DNA of 64,000 nucleotides from Amborella trichopoda (Eukaryota > Streptophyta > Magnoliopsida > Amborellales > Amborellaceae), in the NCBI RefSeq assembly GCF_000471905.2, contig NW_006499997.1, positions 1,787,815 to 1,851,814 on the forward strand, read 5' to 3'. Both the position numbers and the translations under genes were made by a program. Under the pieces are notes generated by a model that did not search any database, was not told where the DNA came from, and saw only the letters and a program-made list of their open reading frames with translations. Each line of letters opens with the position of its first letter. The stretch's first letter is position 1. Shown here piece after piece: positions 58,134 through 64,000 of this stretch.

Positions 58134-58906
58134 CTTTTTTTCTCTAGATTATTTGCTAACGCTTGTTTTGCAACAAGCTTCTCTTGCCTCTCCTACAATA
58201 TATTGATAGAGAGCACACTTTCAATGTTTTTCTACCTAAAAAGGCTACAAAACTGGGCCTGCAAAATCTCTATGAATTTGGCAGATTTGTTCCACATATT
58301 TTGTACATATTTTGTATTTAAAATATTAATTGAAGTGGGGAAAAGTTTACATGAACAAAGAAAAAATTATAGGGCATCATTTTGAGTTTGTTGGAATGAT
58401 TTATATTGGGTTTTTATGAGTATATGCTTGCTGGAGATTAGCTTGAGGTTGCTTGGATGAGGTTTACAATAAATTACAATCAATTTTAGATTTTGATTAT
58501 TTTGTACTGATAAAGTTAGTGATCTTTGTGTGTCATTTTTGGAGTCCTAATGAAATTTATAAAGTGAAAAAGGGTTGCATGGCATAAGTCTATTGATTTT
58601 TCTGGTTGAGTTTAAAATCCAATTTACATATTACTACAGCCCTACTTATTTCCAAAATGTATAAAGATCTACTAAGGGGGAGTTTACAAATAGGCTTGTA
58701 GATAGAAAGGAAGCACAATTAGGAGAGAAACGACATAATTAGAGAGAAAGAGAGAGAGAGAGGTGTTAGAGTAAGAAATGCATGTTTAGAAAGATAAGGT
58801 TTAGAGAGAGAAAGGGCATAGTTGACGGAGAAAGAAGATGCAAATTGATTATCAACAACAAATTCCTAAAGCCAATTGCTTGTAGCTGTTCTTGTTGTCA
58901 TGCAAA
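58134..58906. other. AT-rich flank without genes
   Basis: Unique AT-rich sequence between the last LTR and the LINE-like insert. A GA microsatellite lies near 58740-58765. The open frame 58116-58385 crosses the proposed LTR boundary and shows no recognisable motif. Confidence 0.6.
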
Positions 58907-59917
58907 GAAATGCTATAGTAGAAATTTGGAGACCACGGGCAAGAGCCCTGGTGCTGCTTGAGAGGCCATCGAAGAGAGCATAGACCGGCAACATAGAGCT
59001 CTTCGATTTCCTGTTGTGACAATAAAAGGACACAGGTGACCTAGGTGTTCATCTATTTTCCCTTCAGTGTTGTCTCTCCTTTTTCCCCTGGCCTTAGATA
59101 TAAAATTGTGGCTGCATATCTATGGGCTCCTTGCCATATATCTAAGGCTTTTGCTTCAGATTTAGGTGTTTTTCTCAGATCTGAGTTTTCTTTGAGATCT
59201 AAATCCTGTTCTGGTACCTTTTTAGGCTCCTTTCCTTTCTGTTCTGTCGCTCTTCTTTTGCTTCTCGCCTTTTTCTGGTCTCTTGGTCTTTTTGGGTTTT
59301 TTATGCTTCTTTCTTCTTTCTCTTTCCTCTCATTTTTGTTGCTAGCTTGTTTTTCTTTGTACGTACGGTACAATTTTTTTTTGGAAACTTAATTGAGTTT
59401 GGTCTCCTTTCTCACTGTGCCTTGGTTTTTCCTCTGAGTTCATTCCCAGCTCTTCTCCAATTTATGTTCTCTTTGGTTTCTATTCTTCACTGCCTCGTTC
59501 ATTCCCATTTAAGACCTTGCATTTCAGCCATTGATTGTGCCCCAACCCCACAGCTACACTGTTAGGTTCGGATTATATTTCTCTTGGGCGTCGTTAATTC
59601 TGTTCTGGTTGGCGCTTTGTTCCAACCCCGGGTCATGAGGTTATTGTTAAAAGGGATGTTTGTTTATTGAACATCTTGTTTGTGGTTTAGTTTGAGTGGT
59701 ATGCTGAGGAGTTTGTCGCCTAAGGGAGCTGTTGTGATGGTTTTGATGAGATACTGAGGCAATTTGTGTTTTTGAGTATGTAGGTGTTGAGGGTTATTCA
59801 TGTTTTGTTATTTTTATTTCTTCATCTCTTCTTTCTATTGTAATTTTGAGCTCTGCTCTATATATTAATGAAAGTTACTATTAATATTAAAGATAAAAAA
59901 AATGAAATGCTATAGTA
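58907..59917 (+). mobile_element. Probable 5'-truncated LINE tail with target duplication
   Basis: GAAATGCTATAGTA occurs at 58907-58920 and again at 59904-59917, a perfect 14-bp direct repeat. Between them (58921-59903) lies a 983-bp insert that is T-rich and ends in an A-rich tail (AGATAAAAAAAAT). Long target duplication, A tail and missing 5' end are LINE-type retroposition marks. No reverse-transcriptase frame remains. A processed transcript of another gene is the alternative. Confidence 0.6.
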
Positions 59918-60250
59918 AATTGGAACTTCAAGCATATGTAGCTGAAACTTCCAATTATGAAATGTGCCCTACGGTTTCTTAGTTTACACTTGCAAGCAAA
60001 TGGACATTATGCTTGGGGAGCATATCATCTCCTGCAGAGGAACATCCTGTCCCAGTTGGCAGTTCAAAATTGAACTTTCGCCTTTGGAAAGCAATTCTAG
60101 CAAATAAATTGCAGGATAGCTCCTAAGGGTTTTATAGTACATAAGCACTATATAATCCTTTAACAAATATCTTAACACCTGCCCAACCGTTAACAATGGA
60201 CTTCGACCGTAAAAGAGACCGATCCTTTGTTGATTACTTAATATTGGAAA
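59918..60250. other. Flank without genes
   Basis: Moderately AT-rich unique sequence; I see nothing functional in it. Confidence 0.5.
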
Positions 60251-61112
60251 AAAGTTATATAAGGTTATCTTAAAATGTAGAATCTAGTTGCACCTCTAAA
60301 ATCCTTTCAAAAAAGTTGCTTTGATGTTGGAAAAACATTTAATTGATCATCTCGACAACCAGATGTATAGATATAGTAAAAAATAGATTTCGACTCTTAA
60401 AAATAGTGCATCTTATAATATTTTATTTAGACCGTCTATTTTCAAAAAAATTATGCATTTATAGTTCTCCTGGATTTGAACTATTTTTAGAGTTTAAACT
60501 TTTGTAATTAGGGAAAAGTTTATATAGAGCCGATGCTTTAAACAATCAAATTGCAGCCAATCACAATAATTTCACTAGAAGAGGTTGTTTTGATGTCCAA
60601 ATATCCTCAAATTGATCATCTTGACATCAAAATGTATGGACAAGAGAAAAAAATTGGATTTCAAATTTTGAAAATAATATATTTTATAACACATTTTTGG
60701 ACCGTCAATTTTCAAGATTTTCAAGTTTTCATAGATATATCGATCTACACTATTTTTGAAACTTTAAAATTTAATAATAAAGATGAAAATATATTTTAAA
60801 GCTATCACAAAATTTTTTAATATTGAAACCATATTTCTTGATGCTATTTGAAGGTAGGCACTAATTTGATTGTTTAGAGCCTAAGCTCTATACAAACCGT
60901 ATTCTTATAATTAAAGATAAAAATAGATTCTCAAATTATCCTGAAAATTTTGAACACTTCAAATTACATCTCGATGTTTGTTTAGGTGGGTCAGTTGGAA
61001 GAGGGCCCCACCTTGGTATGGGCGAGTCACTGGGGATGTACCATTGCAAATCGTTGTGTTAACCAATTAAGCTCTTAATTTGATTGCTTAAAATTACAGC
61101 CTTATACAAACC
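60250..61112. repeat. MITE-like cluster
   Basis: A 380-bp unit (60518-60897) has 35-bp inverted ends, matching at 30 of 35 positions: GTTTATATAGAGCC at left and GGCTCT... type complement at right, both next to AACAATCAAATT or its complement. A diverged copy precedes it (about 60253-60517; shared GTTGNTTTGATGT and ATTGATCATCT phrases). Part of a third follows, ending at 61112. No flanking target duplication is clear. Confidence 0.5.
60985..61076 (-). repeat. tRNA-like (SINE-like) short insert
   Basis: About 90 bp interrupt the MITE-like sequence. On the minus strand it reads GAGCTTAATTGGTTAAC, resembling a tRNA A box, and GGTACATCCCC about 25 bases later, a poor B box. Too short and too degenerate for a firm call. 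Confidence 0.3.
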
Positions 61113-61704
61113 ACAGCTTTTGATATTTATTAACGAGTTGCATTAGCAAAACCGGAATTCAAATTCAAACCACCGAAAACCAACAAAAGTGACGTACTTT
61201 TACTGTCACAGTAGAGCACATGAGTCCCTTCCTCCCATGTCCAGCTGTTACTCCTCTTTTGGTTATAAGAGCTTAACGAATGACATCATCTACCCCCAGC
61301 CAGACCATATTTAATAACCAAACCCTAACTCCCTAAGGATAAGAAATGGAAGGAGAAAAAAAAAAAAAAAAAACATCAGTGCTAAGAGAGCAACGCAGAG
61401 CTGTCAACGTGGCCTTTAACAAACATACGAGTAAGGATGTGTTCTTGCATTGCTACATTCCTTGGGGTTTTATGCGTGGATAGATGAGTCGGCCTCACTC
61501 GCTTCCAAGCACAAACAAAAAGTGCACTCATCATGCATCATGCCACCACCGGCTGTCTCTTTCTTTTTGCAGAAAATTACGGAAACATGTCAAAATTAAT
61601 ATTTTAGAGACTACCTCTTTTTAACTAAATTTAAGTAATTTTTACCTAATTTTTTCTTAACAAATACTTTTAAGTGGAAAAAAATAAAAAAAAATCAAAT
61701 TACC
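61113..61704. other. Upstream flank of the kinase gene
   Basis: AT-rich unique sequence with a run of 19 A near 61355. No gene visible. Confidence 0.5.
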
Positions 61705-61912
61705 ATCTAAAAAACATGCAGTCAAGCACAAAATGAAAGCATTCGGACACTTTGAGCTTTAAAAAAACATACAGTTTGAAACAAAATAGGGGTAGTTCGG
61801 CATAAAATAAAAGAGATTCAAGGCTTTGGGTTTTTGAAAAGCATAAAATAGGAGCAATTCAACATTTTGGGCTTTTAAAAAACATATGGTTCGACACAAA
61901 ATAAGTCGAAAG
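61705..61912. repeat. Imperfect about 50-bp minisatellite, 4 units
   Basis: Units share AAAAAACATA, a CAGTTCGACACAAAATA-like phrase and a TTTGGGCTTTT end. It lies 0.5-0.7 kb upstream of the kinase start codon. Confidence 0.6.
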
Positions 61913-62416
61913 CATTTTTTAAAATAGCTCAATTTTGATATAAAAATTGCTAAAAAAAACTTGATTGGAAGTAGATTGTCTAAGGTAGAGTTTTTGTAAT
62001 TTTCCCTTCGTCTTTTTTACCCATCCATCCAGCTTGCTACTAGGACGGTACCTCCAGCTTCGGCCCCTCCAAGTTTGGGAGCAAACTCTCCATCTTTTCA
62101 ATTTCAATGCAAATTTCAAAAAATGTAAATGCACATTCGAAAAAACAGAACCCCAAACCTCACTCTTGTTCCATCGGAAACCGACCCTTTTACATTGTTT
62201 ACCAGTCTCTACTTTTAACTCATTTTCCAACCCGTGTCAAGTCTCTCTCCAGCAGGCACAATATATTGTTGGATTTAGGGCGAGCGGCCTGCCTATGCTG
62301 CTCCACCCACGTGACAATGCACGGACTTTTTACTGCCCTGCCCCACCCACCACTTTTTGTTGCTCCCATTCTTATTATTGCTGTGCGTTGCTGCGCTCTT
62401 CCGTTAAGAAACGGAT
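61913..62416 (+). promoter_or_regulatory. Proximal upstream region of the kinase gene
   Basis: Contains a TATAAAAA string at 61939-61946, about 475 bp before the start codon, and a pyrimidine-rich last 200 bases typical of a plant 5' UTR. Whether this is the real core promoter is unproven. Confidence 0.3.
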
Positions 62417-63815
62417 ATGAAAAGGGGGAAGCAGACGCGGAGCTACGGGGCCGCCACCCTCGTGGCTCACCTTGTCTTCCTCCTCCTCCTCCTGCTGCTG
62501 CAGCTCCTCGCTGCTGCTGGCGCTGGAACGAGTAATTCCAGTGCAGAGGGCGATGCTTTGGCGCTGTTGGCCTTCAAAGCCTCTGCCGACCGCCTTGATG
62601 TCCTGAGGTTTGTGGTGAAGAAGCGGTGGGACTACTGCGGATGGCCGGGGGTGAAGTGCGCTCAGGGCCGCGTGGTTAGGCTGGTGCTCGAAGGGCTCGG
62701 CCTTAATGGCACTTTTGCGGATGGCACCCTGAGCAAGCTGGACCAGCTCAGGGTGCTCAGCCTCAAGGGGAATGCCCTCTCTGGCCCTATCCCTGACTTC
62801 TCCTCTCTTTCTGATCTCAAGGGCCTTTTCTTGGACTACAATCGCTTCACAGGCCCGTTCCCAACAGGTCTGATTTCTCTCCATCGCCTTCGCACCATTG
62901 ACCTCTCTCACAACAACCTTTCTGGCCCTTTGCCGCCAACCCTCGTCGACCTCACCAGACTCTACAACCTCCAGCTCAACGACAACCGCTTCAATGGCAC
63001 CATTCCCCCTCTTAACCAGACCTCCCTCGCCATCTTCAATGTCTCCAACAACCTCCTGACCGGCCCTGTGCCCATCACAAGAGCACTCTCCCTCTTCAAC
63101 TCGACATCTTTCTTCGGGAACCCTGAGCTTTGTGGAAATGGGATCGGCAGGCCGTGCTCCCAACTGGGCCTCTCACCCAGACCGTTCTTCATCACCACAG
63201 CGCCAGAAGCAGCCCAAGAACCACAGCAGCCAGAGATCGACGGGATCGCGGCACCTCCAAAGAAGCAGAGGAGTAGGAAATGGGTTGCAGGGGCGTTGAG
63301 CATAGCAGGGGTTACGGTCTGCTGCTTGTTTCTGTTGGGTTTGGGGATCATTCATAGGAGGAGAAAGAGGAGGATGAATGTGGGAGATGGAGAGGTTGAG
63401 GAGAAACTGGGGGCGGCGGAGAAGGCAGCATCAGAGGCAGGGACAGAGGAGAGGAAGGGGTGGAGGGGGATGCAACAGGGTGGGGGGAAGAGCGGGAGCC
63501 TGACGTTCTGTGCGGGGGAGATGCAGACATACACACTGGAGGAGCTTCTGAGGGCGTCGGCGGAGATGTTGGGGAGGGGGACGGTGGGAACAACATACAA
63601 GGCGGTGCTGGAGAGCCAGCTTATTGTGAGTGTCAAGCGGCTCAATGGAGGGCGCTCGGTGATGGGGAGGGAGGATTTTGAGAGGCGCATGCACACTCTC
63701 GGAAACCTGCGTCACCCAAACCTCGTGCCGCTTCGGGCTTATGTCCATGCCAAGGACGAGCGGCTGCTCATCTATGATTACCAGCCCAATGGGAGCCTCT
63801 TCTCACTCATCCATG
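62417..63815 (+). CDS. LRR receptor-like kinase, subfamily III, first exon
   Basis: First exon of a membrane receptor-like kinase resembling Arabidopsis At5g67200/At3g50230, annotated as probable inactive kinases. A signal peptide covers residues 1-37 (Leu-rich 19-31). The LRR N-terminal cap has WDYCGWPGVKC (71-81). Five to six LRRs follow (about 100-225), with LRVLSLKGNALSGPIPD and IDLSHNNLSGPLP. Then come ELCGNGIGRPC (237-247), a membrane helix (289-312) and a basic stop-transfer RRRKRR. The kinase N-lobe has the Gly-rich loop GRGTVGTTYKAVL (386-398), the VSVKRL lysine (407) and YDYQPNGSLF. A splice donor GT at 63816 gives a phase-1 exon end inside the Gly of LIHG, where relatives have their intron. 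The rest lies outside, so catalytic residues cannot be judged. GC-rich, unlike all neighbours. Confidence 0.9.
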
Positions 63816-64000
63816 GTTATGATCTGCTCCTTATTCCCTCCTCTCTCACTCTCTCAAACACACAGCAATAATCTGCAAAATTATTGAGCTAGAATTGGAT
63901 TTGGGGCGTTTCCTCTCTCTCTGTTCCTGTTGAGTCGAAAAGGGATTGGGATGAGAAATGGATTTTTATCACCATATCCTCTTATATTCTTATTTGTTGT
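63816..64000 (+). other. Start of the kinase gene intron
   Basis: Begins GTTATGATC, then T-rich with CT runs. Reading through hits a stop at 63869, so the longer open frame past 63815 is intron read-through. Confidence 0.7.

Noticed and set aside
59045..59392. 115-residue frame in the LINE-like insert
   Set aside because: T-rich, hydrophobic and without any known motif; lies in what is probably a 3' untranslated tail.
60985..61076. A true tRNA gene
   Set aside because: No cloverleaf can be drawn and the B box is poor; at most a degraded SINE.
62375..63163. 262-residue minus-strand frame over the kinase exon
   Set aside because: Shadow of GC-rich coding sequence; the plus strand shows signal peptide, LRRs, membrane helix and kinase motifs.

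Overview
The window is nuclear DNA of a flowering plant. The evidence is layered LTR retrotransposons of the Ty3/gypsy Tat/Ogre type and a chromovirus fragment, all with plant-type primer and polypurine sites, plus a typical plant LRR receptor kinase exon at the right edge. The strongly GC-biased start of that exon would fit a monocot or magnoliid, but I cannot name a species. Nothing here is bacterial. The only clean cellular coding sequence is the kinase exon (62417-63815).

One retrotransposon family makes up most of bases 1-52440. Its LTRs start TGTTGGAAG and end CCTAACCA, and its primer site reads TGGCGACTCCACT. Element 1 (minus, <1-17242) has its 3' LTR at 1-1130 and a deleted 5' LTR at 15966-17242. 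Element 2 (minus, 32754-49320) is complete from LTR to LTR. Element 3 (plus) has a 5' LTR split into 30130-32753 and 49321-50322 because element 2 inserted into it; its gag runs to about 52440. Element 4 (plus) is a 3' part, 18600-22241, followed by a 4.3-kb LTR (22242-26533). A minus-oriented internal fragment lies at 17243-18590. A chromovirus-like 3' end and LTR fill about 26534-30130.

Elements 1 and 2 share an unusual plan. On the minus strand they read LTR, primer site, leader ORF, gag, zinc knuckles and aspartic protease, then a short conserved tail and a stop, with no reverse transcriptase, RNase H or integrase. On the other strand, converging on that stop, is an antisense gene. It has a conserved TATA box, an array of about 26-bp repeats upstream, a leader of about 1 kb and then a protein. 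In element 1 the protein is a decayed plant-mobile-domain type; in element 2 it is something different. Further tandem arrays (35, 45 or 50 bp) lie between this promoter and the 3' LTR.

From about 52440 to 58133 there is part of a different Tat-like element (minus): 5' LTR, tRNA-Lys primer site, gag and the start of protease, cut off where it meets element 3. From 58134 to 62416 is AT-rich flank with a probable LINE tail (14-bp target duplication), a MITE-like cluster and a small minisatellite, leading to the kinase gene.

The best candidate for something undescribed is this family of gag-protease elements with a self-promoted antisense cargo gene. A second is the array of short hairpins in the transcribed part of its expanded LTRs.
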